From the NCBI RefSeq assembly GCF_019097595.1, contig NC_080714.1:10530259-10594258 (forward strand): a stretch of DNA of 64,000 nt. Direction: 5' to 3'. Position 1 is the stretch's first letter. Each line of letters opens with the position of its first letter. Positions 38,601 to 47,942 of this stretch are shown here, one piece after another. This DNA is from Hemibagrus wyckioides. Lineage: Eukaryota; Chordata; Actinopteri; Siluriformes; Bagridae. The position numbers were made by a program, and so were the translations under genes. The notes under the pieces are model-generated. The model was not told the DNA's origin, made no database searches, and worked only from the letters and a program-made list of their open reading frames with translations.

Positions 38601-41600
38601 CTAAACCAACTTATGATTGAGTTAAGGATCATGATTTGTATTTAAAACATTTTTACAACCCACTTGGCTTTTATTTGATCCCTAGTTAGCATCTGGAAAA
38701 AGGCAACCTGGGAACTAGTGCATTGTTATAGGTGCCTTTAGATTTTGAACAATACTTCTCCATGCTTTGCAATTAAGGGCGACATTCCTGGTTTCTTCAA
38801 TACCTTTTTTTTGTTGTTCTGATCAGGGAGGAAGGAGATAAGCACTTTTTGTAATAGATTGGCTGTTCCTGCTCAGGAAAGACTCCAGCTTCACATCTGG
38901 GAAGTACTGCCTTAATTTGTCACTTTGAAGCTGTTAATAAATTCAGTGAAGAAATATTGAAATTAATGTGAAATGATGTGGACACAATGTTATGCACCTT
39001 GGGCTAATACTGCTTCATTTCTCCACATTTCAAATCCACAGCATGTGTCTACTTGCACATACTGTCTTTTGATGCCCTCTCTCTATTTTACTTTGCGAAA
39101 TTTACAGCAGGTGTTTTACTTTGATGCTGCAGGTTTTTACTTTTGATGTGGGCAAGCAAATAGATATGAGGCCTATGGGTGCAAAAGAGTGGTCAGTTAT
39201 GAAGCTCAAAGGACAAAGAAAATTGCATTTATTACTCATACATGAATCATGCATTTACAGCTTATATTTACTTATTCATTCACCTTCGGTAACTGTATGC
39301 TCATTGTTGAGGTAGTTTTAGCTATATTGGGAACTAGAACCAACTATAATTCATTAGAAATTGTTGCATACAGGTACAAACATAACTGAACTCTATAAGC
39401 AGGATTTAAAAATAGACTCAAACATATTTCTAAGTCATTTTGGGTTCATTTTCATTTGTTCATTTTCCCTACTGTACTAAATAATGTTGATGGTCAGGAA
39501 ATAAGCATATTCTGTCACAGTCTAAAGTAATTAATATCAGACCATTCCCATGATATTTAATGGCAGATTTTGATTAATTTCTAATGCAATAAGTATGGTG
39601 TCTGCTATCTATGCTTTTTCTCCACAAAGCTTCTGGTCAGGGTTGCAGTGGAACCTTAGCTTATCTTAGTTTTCTGTTTGATGATTTATGAGGTTTGAGG
39701 AGGAGCATCATGCAATGTCAACACTGTTACCTTTTTTTTAAGTATAAAAGTAAACAATTATTTATTTAATCTATCTATCTATATATTTATCGTCTATATA
39801 TTTATATATAGACTGTCTGTCTATGTATCTCATCATTCAATGTGGGTGGCATATGAGCATCAGTATCAGCATTTTTTAGTATTGTGGTATTGTTAGTATC
39901 AGTACTGATGGTACATGAATCTGGTAATTAAAGTGTTAATGATTTGAATAGTTTTAAGATTACTGTGATTGATTTTATATTTTATTTTATATTTGCACTA
40001 TTATACATTTTAACACACAATAGTAGATAGATAGGATACACACACACAAACAAACAGATGGATGCATGGGTCTAATTTCAGTACGATTAAAACATTACAT
40101 CTCTTCCCTAAGAACCATTTTTGTTTCTTTATTCATATACTTTTACAATTTAACAGAAAAAAGTAGCAAATTATCTGTCATTGTTCATTTTAGTGTCATT
40201 CCTTTACTTCATCTTGACATTTTAACAGGTGTGTGCTTTTTGTATCAACTGCACAATATCAGTAAAAAACTAACTAAGGCAAGACTGAGACAATCAGTGA
40301 CATCGTGAGCATGCCTAGGTCTACTCTAGGGGTGGCAGGGTAAGAAACTTAACTATCATGGTTGCCTCATGCAACATGAAAATGGCCAGATGTGTGCAGC
40401 AAGAAGAAAAAAAAAATTACAGACACAATCATCAAGCCACCCACACCTCAGTAGTACAATACGTACCAATTACAGTTCAAAGTTCTTCACTGAAAGAATG
40501 CCAGTAAAATACCAGGCTTCAGGACATAATTGCCATGGCAACATACAAAGAGAACATGCAGCTTGGCACAGGCTGCTATCAGAGAAGCACAAAGTGCCCA
40601 TTTAACATAGAGCATTTATAGTTGAGACTGGTTAACCTCTTGTGCCGCTTTGCATTTCCAAAACTTATTGTATGTTATTTAGTATACTGCATGAAAAACA
40701 ATGCAAAATGATTAAGTGATTATGGGTGATGAATGAAAATATTTGGGGTTCCTTGGAGTTTAGGAGAATCATCAAAATAAACTGAAAATATAACTATTTA
40801 ATCCATTCTATTATTCTGATTCAGTGTTGTGTATTAATTCATTCATTCATTCATTCATTCATCTTCAGCAACCACTTTATCATGGCCAGGGTCACTGCAA
40901 TTTCATACTCTATTCTGGGAACGCTGTCTGTGAGGTGGGCATACAGCTTGAATAGGAACCCCCACCCAAATTGTAATTTAGTATATTCCAGGCAATATTT
41001 TTTTTCTCATTAATCTGAAAGAAAAAAAACTTCATAATGGGATAAAACATGTTAATGTATTAAATATATGTTTTTAAAAGGTACAAATTACTTCCATTAA
41101 TCGGCCTTGAGACTTTTCTACTACTTGAACTCCAGAGATGGAAGATGGAAAACCTGCCAGAAGGACAGCCATCTCTACACTTCACAAAGTCTTTTATGAT
41201 AGTCACCAAGTAGAATTCACACCTCAGTGGCGAGTGGTCCTCTTCATCTGAGCTAATAAACCTGTTGATATCAACTGATGGACAATGAAAAACATGATTC
41301 TATTCTGTGAGGATACCAAGAAATTTTTGGTCAAGTGTATATCTGTAAAAAGCCAAGCACTTCTTATTGTCTGGTCATGAACCATGCTGTGGTGGTAGCA
41401 CTATGGCTTCCTGGATGTTTTTAACTAACAGAGGTTTGAGGGTGACACAATGACATGAAATACACAGCCAGAATGCTGGAAAGGCTTAGGGACATGTCCA
41501 GCCAGATCATGGACTGGAACCTAATTGAACATGTTTGGAGGGACCTGCAAATAATGGTACAATGACGCTACCCATCTGTTCTGACCAAGTTCCAATGGTT

Positions 41601-42732
41601 CTGCAGACAGAAATCCAGGAATTATGTAACATGATAATCCAGCAAACATAAAGCTGGAAACATTACCAAAAGGCTTCAACAAAGAATAAAATGTGTTTTT
41701 TATTTTAAGCAATAAAAACCTATTCATTCACCTATTTTTCATAATTTATGTTTATTTACAATGAACAGAATTACAGCAATGTGTGGATCTAACCTCCAGT
41801 CCTGAAGACCAATTAAACGTTTTTCCACTACTCTCAACCTACCTAGTCAAGGTGATCATGAATTTGCATTGGGTGCCAATGACAGGACTTGAGAGCAAAT
41901 GTATTAGAACATATTTCTGTGATATACAGTACATATAATATATATATATAATATAACTGATATATTTTGAAAATAGTTCAAAGTTAAAAATTAGTTCAAA
42001 GTTTAAAACTTAGCATATAGCATATTATTTTATACAGTATATGTACGAAGTCTTATGTATTCTTACCTGGTTCTTGTCCTTCATTACGCTCATTTTCTCC
42101 TTCACCATGGAGGTCTTTGCAACACTGTCTTTTCTAATCCCTCGTTTCTTCTTTAATTCAGGACTCCAGAAGGTTTTGATACTGTTGACCGAAGAACCAA
42201 GAGTGCTGTCTCTCACATCTAGCTCTTTCCGTAACATGGTGTTATCCATTTGCAATTCCCTTAGGTGCTCTATCAGGGGATTTCCTTCTCTTCTGGCCAC
42301 ACTTCGCACAGCTTGTCTCAACAGTGGTGAAGAAGGCCATTGGTGTTGTGGTAGGAGGTACATGGCTCCATGATCTCCATATGCTAATGAATCTAAATGA
42401 AGATGCCCCAAGGAAGAACTAATGTTGGGGGTACTGCCCATAATGGCAGATTTTCCACGGCTTGTGCTGCGGCCCAGTGTCATAGTGCCTTTTGGGTACG
42501 CAGTGGAGGCTAGAGCCTCATGATCACTTACGTAGACCGGACCAGAGGCTGCATAGGCAGCATTGAGGGACTGGATATTCTCCATAGAAAGGGTCTTTCT
42601 GCCACCTCCACACTCACTGCCTCTTCTGCCAGCATTTACCCGTCTGTGACTGATTCTAGGAGATGAATGGAGATTGGGAGAATGCATTGGACTAGCCTCA
42701 GCATGGCCAACTGACTGTGCACTACTATACAT
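15295..42732 (-). CDS. erc2: ERC2-like (CAST/ELKS2) active-zone scaffold, 5' part of the gene (partial)
   Basis: Five coding exons (42067-42732, 32424-32840, 22960-23031, 18434-18589, 15295-15462, read right to left) join in phase 0 to give 493 residues. The start follows the family pattern MY-S-A, and the conserved block [17 protein letters not shown] is present with one change ([17 protein letters not shown]). [10 protein letters not shown] and [11 protein letters not shown] favour ERC2 over ERC1, whose equivalent is PKSTMTLGR. The remainder is heptad-rich coiled coil ([27 protein letters not shown]). ERC proteins (about 950-1100 residues) are presynaptic cytomatrix scaffolds that bind RIM, liprin-alpha, Bassoon/Piccolo and calcium-channel beta subunits. 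The C-terminal half is not in the window. The N-terminal segment is more diverged from mammalian ERC2 than the coiled coils, so this may be one of two teleost paralogues. Family assignment is strong; the ERC2 versus ERC1 choice is an inference from recalled family motifs. Confidence 0.9.
15463..16590. other. erc2 intron between exons 5 and 4, left part
   Basis: No exon. Small G-run at 15997-16008 (complementary to a polypyrimidine stretch). Confidence 0.4.
16595..16745. repeat. Dispersed repeat with internal 29-bp duplication
   Basis: 'tcaaaatcccag..t.ccaag' copies at 16595-16623 and 16629-16657 differ at a few bases. The unit resembles the tRNA-like 'aaatcccagcactaccaagc' part of a common fish repeat. 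Confidence 0.55.
16746..18433. other. erc2 intron, no gene seen
   Basis: No recognisable feature up to exon 4. Confidence 0.4.
18434..18589 (-). CDS. erc2: erc2 coding exon 4 (52 codons)
   Basis: A 156-bp exon between acceptor ATGTAG|GAC and donor AAG|GTTAGA. It encodes [20 protein letters not shown], then a stretch ending NHSKFMKSK; the ERC family has DTKIASLERNIRDLEDEIQM...SHSKFMKTK at the same length. Heptad-rich coiled coil. Confidence 0.9.
18590..19199. other. erc2 intron, no gene seen
   Basis: A 107-codon frame at 18571-18894 runs antisense through the exon 4 boundary and is not supported. Confidence 0.4.
19200..19881. mobile_element. Non-autonomous DNA transposon with terminal inverted repeats and TA target site
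   Basis: 682 bp flanked by TA (19198-19199, 19882-19883). The left end CACTCACCTTCCACTTTATTA is the inverted form of the right end TAATAAAGTAATTAGTGAGTG. It is a widespread teleost repeat (typical ends CACTCACCGGCCACTTTATT). No transposase frame; the 113-codon frame inside is not a gene. A second copy lies at 44000-44430. Confidence 0.75.
19884..22959. other. erc2 intron, no gene seen
   Basis: AT-rich. A short Tc1-end-like phrase 'acagacaaaagtttaggaca' occurs at about 20692 but has no partner. Confidence 0.4.
22960..23031 (-). CDS. erc2: erc2 coding exon 3 (24 codons)
   Basis: A 72-bp exon between acceptor CCTCAG|GAG and donor AAG|GTAAGA. It encodes [20 protein letters not shown] plus IDMK, aligning with the ERC segment ELHRR...KTKALQTVIEMK. 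It is one residue shorter than the recalled human exon. Too short to stand out as an ORF; recognised from the family sequence and both splice sites. Confidence 0.88.
23755..24545 (-). mobile_element. Tc1-like transposon, deleted and broken
   Basis: The minus strand encodes the transposase N terminus [20 protein letters not shown] with helix-turn-helix ([19 protein letters not shown]) and the GRPRL hook at 24194-24400. Then, after a large internal deletion, comes EQWKKVAW at 24130-24153 with the first catalytic acid altered (WSAKS where WSDES is usual), and the final [13 protein letters not shown] at about 23780-23815. Frame breaks separate the pieces. Inactive. Confidence 0.85.
24546..26090. 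other. erc2 intron, no gene seen
   Basis: Contains (CA)n at 25288-25310. A less AT-biased stretch at 25130-25250 is a weak conserved-element candidate (see findings). Confidence 0.4.
26095..26454. repeat. (TG)n microsatellites
   Basis: (TG)n at 26095-26119 and (GT)n at 26428-26454. Confidence 0.95.
26713..26818. repeat. (GAGAA)n minisatellite, about 21 units
   Basis: A 106-bp uninterrupted purine tract of 5-bp units. It gives an artefactual Ser/Leu/Phe frame on the other strand. Confidence 0.98.
26922..27012. repeat. Imperfect (CA)n tract
   Basis: CA repeats interrupted by GC and TG steps, a decaying microsatellite. Confidence 0.93.
27013..30175. other. erc2 intron, no gene seen
   Basis: A 106-codon frame at 28672-28992 has no recognisable domain and no splice or promoter support. 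Confidence 0.4.
30180..30198. repeat. Short (AC)n
   Basis: Nine and a half AC units. Confidence 0.9.
30199..31030. other. erc2 intron; candidate conserved non-coding block at 30540-30780
   Basis: No exon. The inner block is repeat-free and has several TAAT-type sites (see findings). Confidence 0.35.
31033..31150. repeat. (GATG)n followed by (GATA)n microsatellite
   Basis: About 22 GATG units (31033-31121) change to about 7 GATA units (31122-31150), a compound array derived by one substitution in the unit. Confidence 0.97.
31151..32423. other. erc2 intron, no gene seen
   Basis: The block at 32040-32230 is repeat-free with homeobox-like sites (see findings). Confidence 0.4.
32424..32840 (-). 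CDS. erc2: erc2 coding exon 2 (139 codons)
   Basis: Runs from acceptor CTCCAG|ATG to donor GAG|GTGTGT, phase 0 on both sides. It encodes [10 protein letters not shown]..., then [15 protein letters not shown] and RDESIKKLL, all hallmarks of the ERC coiled-coil core, and ends KHVRE. Compared with recalled mammalian ERC2 the exon starts three residues late: codons for H-L-Q lie just upstream, but no AG precedes them (see findings). A Ser/Gly/Pro-rich stretch replaces the mammalian GNRGAEHF region. Confidence 0.92.
33540..34613 (+). mobile_element. Decayed Tc1-like transposon
   Basis: The right end CAGCCAGGTAGTG followed by TA (34614-34615) is a Tc1-like terminus. The + strand has the helix-turn-helix region at 33670-33800 ([19 protein letters not shown]) and the catalytic-core region at 34120-34560, including [20 protein letters not shown], where the acidic residue of the usual DLNPIENLWD motif has become Lys. 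Many frameshifts; inactive. Confidence 0.8.
34660..34722. repeat. Imperfect (GAT)n
   Basis: GATGGT/GATGAT units with interruptions. Confidence 0.85.
34723..35590. other. erc2 intron, very AT-rich, no gene seen
   Basis: Nothing recognised. Confidence 0.4.
35593..35674. repeat. (AT)n microsatellite, about 41 units
   Basis: Pure AT alternation; produces Ile-Tyr frames only. Confidence 0.98.
36039..36094. repeat. Near-perfect inverted repeat, 24-nt arms and 8-nt loop
   Basis: Arms 36039-36062 and 36071-36094 are complementary with one mismatch; the core is CTGCCACCTATTGT. A third part-copy of ACAATAGGTG precedes the left arm. Confidence 0.9.
36885..37165 (-). mobile_element. Gypsy (Ty3-like) LTR retrotransposon fragment, reverse transcriptase start
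   Basis: The minus strand gives [20 protein letters not shown] and GLNNITIKN in the order and spacing of the gypsy pol protease-RT linker and first RT motifs. The frame shifts and has a stop, and no LTRs are visible. The flank at 36470-36770 may be more of the element but I cannot assign it. Confidence 0.7.
37380..37530 (+). repeat. Dispersed repeat tail
   Basis: Ends 'cacatgacaataaactcttt' then three copies of GAATCTT, a common tail of fish dispersed repeats. Confidence 0.5.
38000..38490 (+). mobile_element. Decayed Tc1-like transposase, C-terminal half
   Basis: Near 38365-38430 the + strand gives [17 protein letters not shown] then QKVCKELL, corresponding to the C-terminal WEVLQEAWGEISSDYLNKL type of a fish Tc1 family. 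Catalytic motifs are destroyed by stops and shifts. Confidence 0.6.
38491..40836. other. erc2 intron, no gene seen
   Basis: Small interrupted (ATCT)n at 39768-39830. No exon. Confidence 0.4.
40837..40995. repeat. (ATTC)n and dispersed-repeat fragment
   Basis: Six ATTC units followed by 'cagcaaccactttatcatgg', a degraded common teleost repeat (usually accgctttatcctgg). Confidence 0.6.
41095..41755 (+). mobile_element. Decayed Tc1-like transposon
   Basis: The + strand has [18 protein letters not shown] at about 41150-41210 and [17 protein letters not shown] at 41512-41562, the third catalytic acid (E) being kept. Stops elsewhere. A different subfamily from those above. Confidence 0.7.
42067..42732 (-). 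CDS. erc2: erc2 first coding exon (222 codons)
   Basis: Open from the ATG at 42732-42730 to a donor CAG|GTAAGA after residue Q222. It carries the Ser/Arg-rich N-terminal region, the [13 protein letters not shown] block (residues about 49-61), the TMTLGR block (about 82-87) and the first coiled-coil segment ending in [12 protein letters not shown]. Beyond the donor the frame runs only a few residues into intron. A likely acceptor CTAG lies nine bases before the ATG (42742-42743), with a weak pyrimidine tract. Confidence 0.92.
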
Positions 42733-42741
42733 GATTTTTAA

Positions 42742-43997
42742 CTAGTAGAGATGTACCACCATGAACAAGCTTGTTCATTTATTTGACTCCTTCTCTCTTG
42801 ATACAATGTTGTCACAATAAAACATTTGTTCATTCAAAAGCTTATAGCGCTTTCTACTTTAAATTGTCAGGTTAACTGAAAATATCAACACCTTTTCAGA
42901 TCTCTTTTGGTATGATTTTTGTCTTTGACATCATCTTTGTCTATGGAATTTTATGTCAATGCATCACAGCAGCATAACCTGTAGACAGACACACAGACAA
43001 ACAGACAGACAGAAAAGCTTATTACGATTACAAAATATCATTTATTATTTATTGCCTCTGTTTAATGTGCATTTTGAATTAATAATTCAAATACTTTAAT
43101 GTATAATTTAATAACCTATTGTCCAGAATTTAGCAATTACACTCAATGAACTGGCAACAATGTTAATTTGATAATATCCAAGTTCCAGGTTTCACATGAA
43201 TCTATGAAAGCAAACAAGAGTTGCTGTTTGAGCATGTAAGGCTCTGGTTTGTTAGTATTGATTTGCATAATTGCAGCTATATTGTTCGTGTTTCTGATAG
43301 TTATTGAGTTTCAAGTCAAAAATAGTCAAGTCAAAAATTCTAGGACAAGTTCACAAAAGTAGGGTTTGTATTTTAAGCATAAAATCTAAGTGGGTGGAGC
43401 TAAATGGTTCTTGAGGCCTTTTGATTGGGTGAAACCAGGAATAAGTAGAAAAAATTGTTTGTTTCTAGGACCCATGGATCAAGTTATGAACCTAAACATT
43501 AACACTACATCTCTTGGCTACATTTCTTGCTTGCCTGGATAGTGGGAGAGAGTACTACCTGTTGACCTGTTAAGGCAGAAGAAGAAAAAAGAAGAAGCTG
43601 GACTCCAAATGGGAACAGAAGTTCTAGTTGTACAATAGCAAGCAGCATACAACATCCATTTGTGTGTATATTTAACCTGATATTTGTAATTATAATGATG
43701 AATAATTTATATAGATAAGTAGACACTGATGATAAAAATGTAAGCTATAAAAGTAGCCAAGTATTTAGTCTGCTAAACACCCTATCATCAAGATATTATA
43801 TATTTTATAGGTGTCATTTTGTGCTATCGCACTCTACTTTTTTCTTGCTAGAGCAGTTGTACAGTCTTGTCATGGTGTAATAAGGGTTCATGAATGGCAT
43901 AACACTGTGTTCCCAACACCCATCCATACATTTAAGTGTTACTGTTGTCCCTCAGCCACATCATATTAACATAGAGTCTTATGAGATTAACAGAGTT
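42742..43997. other. erc2 5' intron, no gene seen
   Basis: Between the first coding exon and the 5' exon. Nothing recognised. Confidence 0.4.
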
Positions 43998-43999
43998 TA

Positions 44000-44430
44000 C
44001 ACTCACTGTCCACCAGGAACAACTGTACACGTGCATATGCATGCAGCGCAATGCAAAAGATCATGCAGAAACAGGTCAAGAGCTTCAGTTAATGTTCATA
44101 ATAAATATCAAAATATAAAAAAAAATCTCAGTGACTTAATCCATGGCATGTTTGATGGTGCCAGATGGGCTGGTTTGGGTAGTTCAACACCACTGAGTAT
44201 ACTCGCACCATTCTGTGTAAACTCTTGAGACTGTTTATGAAAGACTCAAATCAGCCCTTCTGATACCAACATCCATGCCAGTGTTAAAGTCATACAGGTG
44301 ACACTTTATTCTGATGTTTGATGTGAACATTAACTGAAGCTCTTGAAGATTAAATGAACCTGCATCTGAAGATGTTTTTACACTGCACTGCTGCCACACA
44401 ATTGGCTGATTAGATGAGTGCATTAACTAC
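44000..44430. mobile_element. Copy of the long-inverted-repeat element seen at 19200-19881
   Basis: Starts after TA at 43998-43999 with CACTCACTGTCCACCAGGAAC. The two halves are imperfect inverted repeats of each other: 44048-44100 (gcaatgcaaaagatcatgca, agagcttcagttaatgttca) pairs with 44320-44390 (gtgaacattaactgaagctc...acactgcactgctg), and 44155-44180 pairs with 44245-44270. No coding frame. Confidence 0.65.
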
Positions 44431-46091
44431 TGAACTTAATATTACATTGTATTACTTTTTACTTAGTTACTTAACATTATTTCTTGAATATATGTAGTGT
44501 ATCCATGCATTATGTCTTTGCAAACCACATGCAAGAATTATGTGGTTTTGATTGTTCAGCAACAATATCGCTCTCCTCATTGCTTTCCTTTTTAAACATG
44601 CTTCTGAGTCCACTTAAATTGTTAACACCAAATGACTGAGATCTATAACAGCTTGTTCCCTTTTGAGGCCACTTTAATGGGACTGAGTATGGTTAATTTA
44701 GAAAGAAATATAGATCAATACACCTTAAGTACCTTGCACAATATAATCAGGTCCACTATGCTGAGAAAAGAAATTCTAACTGACCTACTTACTGCTCTAT
44801 TGGCCAGGTAGCAGGAAGAAACATAATTTTCTATGTTGATCAAACAGCACAAAAAATGTAGAATAAGTTATTTAAAAAATTATATTTGTTATCTATAATA
44901 TTTGCTACTACCTGGCCAAAAATGTTAGCTGAACAAAAATGTGTTATTCCTGTAAACTTTTTTCTGTCCATTCATAATACCTTGCTTTATACAGTGTTGT
45001 GGAGTTCAAAAGTTACTGGGCATGGAAGTGCATATACACAGAAGCATGGATAGCCAGTCAGACTACAACTTATACGGGATTGTGAAGGTTGTGGCCACAA
45101 AAGTGTACAAGAGATATTAGACACACTGGATCTTTTGAAAGAGTATCAAAATAACAACACTGCCCTATAGTTCGGCACTGAATCTGACCAAGCTTGTGTC
45201 ACTTGTCTGAGTAGCAGGAGGAAGTACTACCTGTCCTCCAAGATCCACGTCTGCTACATCTACAGTATTTTAGTAGTTAAAAAGAAGTAGAAAACTATAA
45301 TAAATATATAGGGTTTCAGCACCAAGAACAAAGACCCCTAATCGTAATAACAGTCATCCTATAGAAAGATGCAAAGGGCAACAGATGGATGGGCGTCTGA
45401 AATCCTTCCTCTCAGTTAAAATGATTGGTTGGTGAGCTCATATAAATAAGCCTGGCCTGGGGGAGTGGATAAGGAGATTGTTAATCACTGCACATGTCAA
45501 TCCCTTTGGATAAAAAAGAGCTCTTGTTTGCTAGCTATAAAAAAGAAATGTACTAATATCTAGGAACTTATAACCATTTAAAAACCTAGATATGATGTAG
45601 TACTACCTAATCACAAGATTAATCATAAAAGCTTTCATTTCTTTTTAGCCTAGCACAGAGCTTTGTCCATAAGGAATGGAAAAAAGTGATGATACAATAC
45701 TGTTGGCCAGTATTTCTCCATCATATTGTTTTTCCTCCTAAAACACTGCTTGGTCCACTGAGTACTTTCTCACTTTCAGTTAGCTGACATAAAAGCATCA
45801 TTGTAGACAGTCACTACCTGACCGTAAAGTAGCTTTAATATTTTTTGCCCCATAAAATGAGTAGGCATCAAATATATATCGGCGCGCAACAGATTTTGAA
45901 AGCGAGTTATAAATAAAAATAAAAATACAGCTCATACGTGTGCACGTATTTATGAACAGCTCATCGTCTCGCACATACGTCAAACCTCGTCTGGACATCG
46001 CTTGCGACGCTACGTTTTACAGGTATAATCGCAAGCAGAAAAAAAGACTTTATCATTTTTTGAAATCTCAGGTTTTAAATAGTAAACTCAC
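44431..46091. other. erc2 5' intron, no gene seen
   Basis: Becomes CpG-richer toward 45880-46091 as the promoter is approached. Confidence 0.4.
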
Positions 46092-46260
46092 CGGCTGAAG
46101 TACGGACCTGTCCTCTTTGTCAGTCGTAAACTCAATGTCCCACACACATCGCGCGTCCACGCAGCCGCGCATCTCCGCTGGCATCCAGCAGCGGGTGCGC
46201 GCTCTGCTCGCTCACGTTTACTGAGATTAAAAATGACAGGCGAGAGCATTTATAACTGTC
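46092..46260 (-). promoter_or_regulatory. erc2: erc2 CpG-rich promoter and 5' exon (right end approximate)
   Basis: The only clearly CpG-dense stretch of the left 50 kb (about 45880-46230; many CG dinucleotides, for example around 46149-46200). On the minus strand a good donor CAGCCG|GTGAGT lies at 46091/46092, just upstream of erc2 and in its orientation, so this is read as its first exon and promoter. The transcription start cannot be placed. An ATG at 46184-46182 opens a 31-codon frame that reaches the donor without a stop. Confidence 0.6.
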
Positions 46261-46489
46261 GCCAAAAGTCAGAGTTTGCAGGCTTTAAAACACCAGTTCT
46301 TCAAAGACCCATTTAGCTTTATTAATATACAGCTGACCTCCTAGGAGTTTCACATACAATCGTCTCTAGAGTTTAGACAAAATGTTATTAGAGAAAAATG
46401 TCCTTTGACTTGTCTGAGCATTGAGCATTAAAACATCTCAGAACGCACGTAACATAAACCGTTAATGTACTATCTTGGCAATCTCCCCA

Positions 46490-46560
46490 ATTTCTGTGTC
46501 CCCGGGATTCGAACCCAGGACCTTCTTGCTGTGAGGGAACAGTGCGACCCACTATTTAAT
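46490..46560 (-). repeat. tRNA-like dispersed repeat (SINE-like head)
   Basis: The minus strand carries a Pol III B-box, GGTTCGAATCC, after 'agcaagaaggtcctgg', a phrase common in fish repeats. It is not a foldable tRNA gene. Confidence 0.5.
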
Positions 46561-46755
46561 AGAGGCAAGTCATTTTTGGGCTTCATTACAGACAACAGTC
46601 TCTTTACTTTTTTCCTAGCTCTAACGGCACCCAACATGTTTGCAGCAGTTAAACCAACACACAAAGAATAATCACTAAACCTATAAGTAATTAATATTAT
46701 AATACAATTAAATGAATAATCTACAGTATTCAGCAGTGCCAACAATTTTGAGAGA

Positions 46756-46990
46756 GGTACAGTGGAACAGTGATTAGCATTGCTGGCTTACATCTCCAGG
46801 GACCAGGGTTTGATCTTGAGTTTGGATTGCTGTTTTTGTAGAGGTTTTCTTGTTTTTCCCACATTTCCATTTTGGTTTCCTCTCACTTCTGAAAAATAAT
46901 CAGGTAGATGGATTAAAATGCCCCTGGTAGTGAATGAGTCTGAGGAGGACTCCCCCCCCCATGTACTCAATTGTACATTGAGTGTACAAT
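46756..46990 (+). repeat. tRNA-like dispersed repeat, decayed
   Basis: 'acagtggaacagtgattagc' followed by a B-box-like 'gaccagggtttgatcttgag' and a 'ggttttcttgtttttcccac' body, a degenerate copy of a common fish SINE-like repeat. Confidence 0.55.
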
Positions 46991-47942
46991 TTCTATAGAG
47001 CAGCAGTGCACAACTCAAAATATGAAGGGGTACAAGTTAGTAAATTAGTTTATGCAACCCTGACAAATTGTAAAGAATAGTTTCAGCACTGGACAGCTCC
47101 TTTGTGACACATGTGCTACGCAACTGCTCTATTGGGAGCCTAAATAGCATCTTACCATTGTATTAGAAAATAATTGAATTTAAATTAACATGTAGGCCCT
47201 GTCATGTTTCAAACTGTGAAATGATCTCTGTTGGAGACCATGTTTTCATTAAAAGGTCCAGCTGCCTTACTGAAGGTGAGATCAAATGAGGTTCCAGAGA
47301 AGTAGACATTTGCGATTTCAGGGAGAGAGAGAGAGAGAGCAGTGGTGTGAAAGTATATACACAATAAAAGGTTGGGGACTCCAGAAAGTGTAGCTATGAC
47401 AGCATAAGTAAAAGTGAGAGACAGTAATGCAGCTGTGAGGGATAAATGGGACATAAATGCCCATTGTTAAGAAACCAAGTGATCATGGTGGTGTTTTGAT
47501 GCCAATTGGCAGGCTATTCCATTACTGTTAGGAAAAAGCTTGTAGTCTTATTTATTGAACTTTCAGATAATTCAAAGCAGATGTGTTGTGGATAAAATAT
47601 GAGTAATATGACAGAACTTATCAGTTATACAAAAGTTTTGATGGCTCTATCTTGTATTAAATGGAGTTTATTTTAACACCAACTAGAACATCTAGACACA
47701 AAGCCACTACAATAATATTAGCTATGTGGGCTCTGAATGAGAGAATTACATCAAAAATTACACCTGGGTCTTTCACAGGCCATCAAAAGTTATTATATTA
47801 TCATGTGCAGCCTAAACACTGAATGTAATATTTAACGTATGTTAGTATGAGATTATACACTGAGCTACAACCTTTTTCACAGATCTTGGAAATAAAGAGT
47901 TTACTACTTTCTATATATTGATAACTGACAACGGTAATGAAT
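46991..47942. other. Intergenic, no gene seen
   Basis: Short (GA)n at 47321-47338. Nothing else. Confidence 0.4.

Noticed and set aside
42041..42373. 110-codon + strand frame
   Set aside because: Antisense shadow of erc2 coding exon 1.
46490..46560. Possible tRNA gene (B-box)
   Set aside because: Only a B-box and part of one arm; no acceptor stem or anticodon arm. Better explained as a SINE-like repeat.
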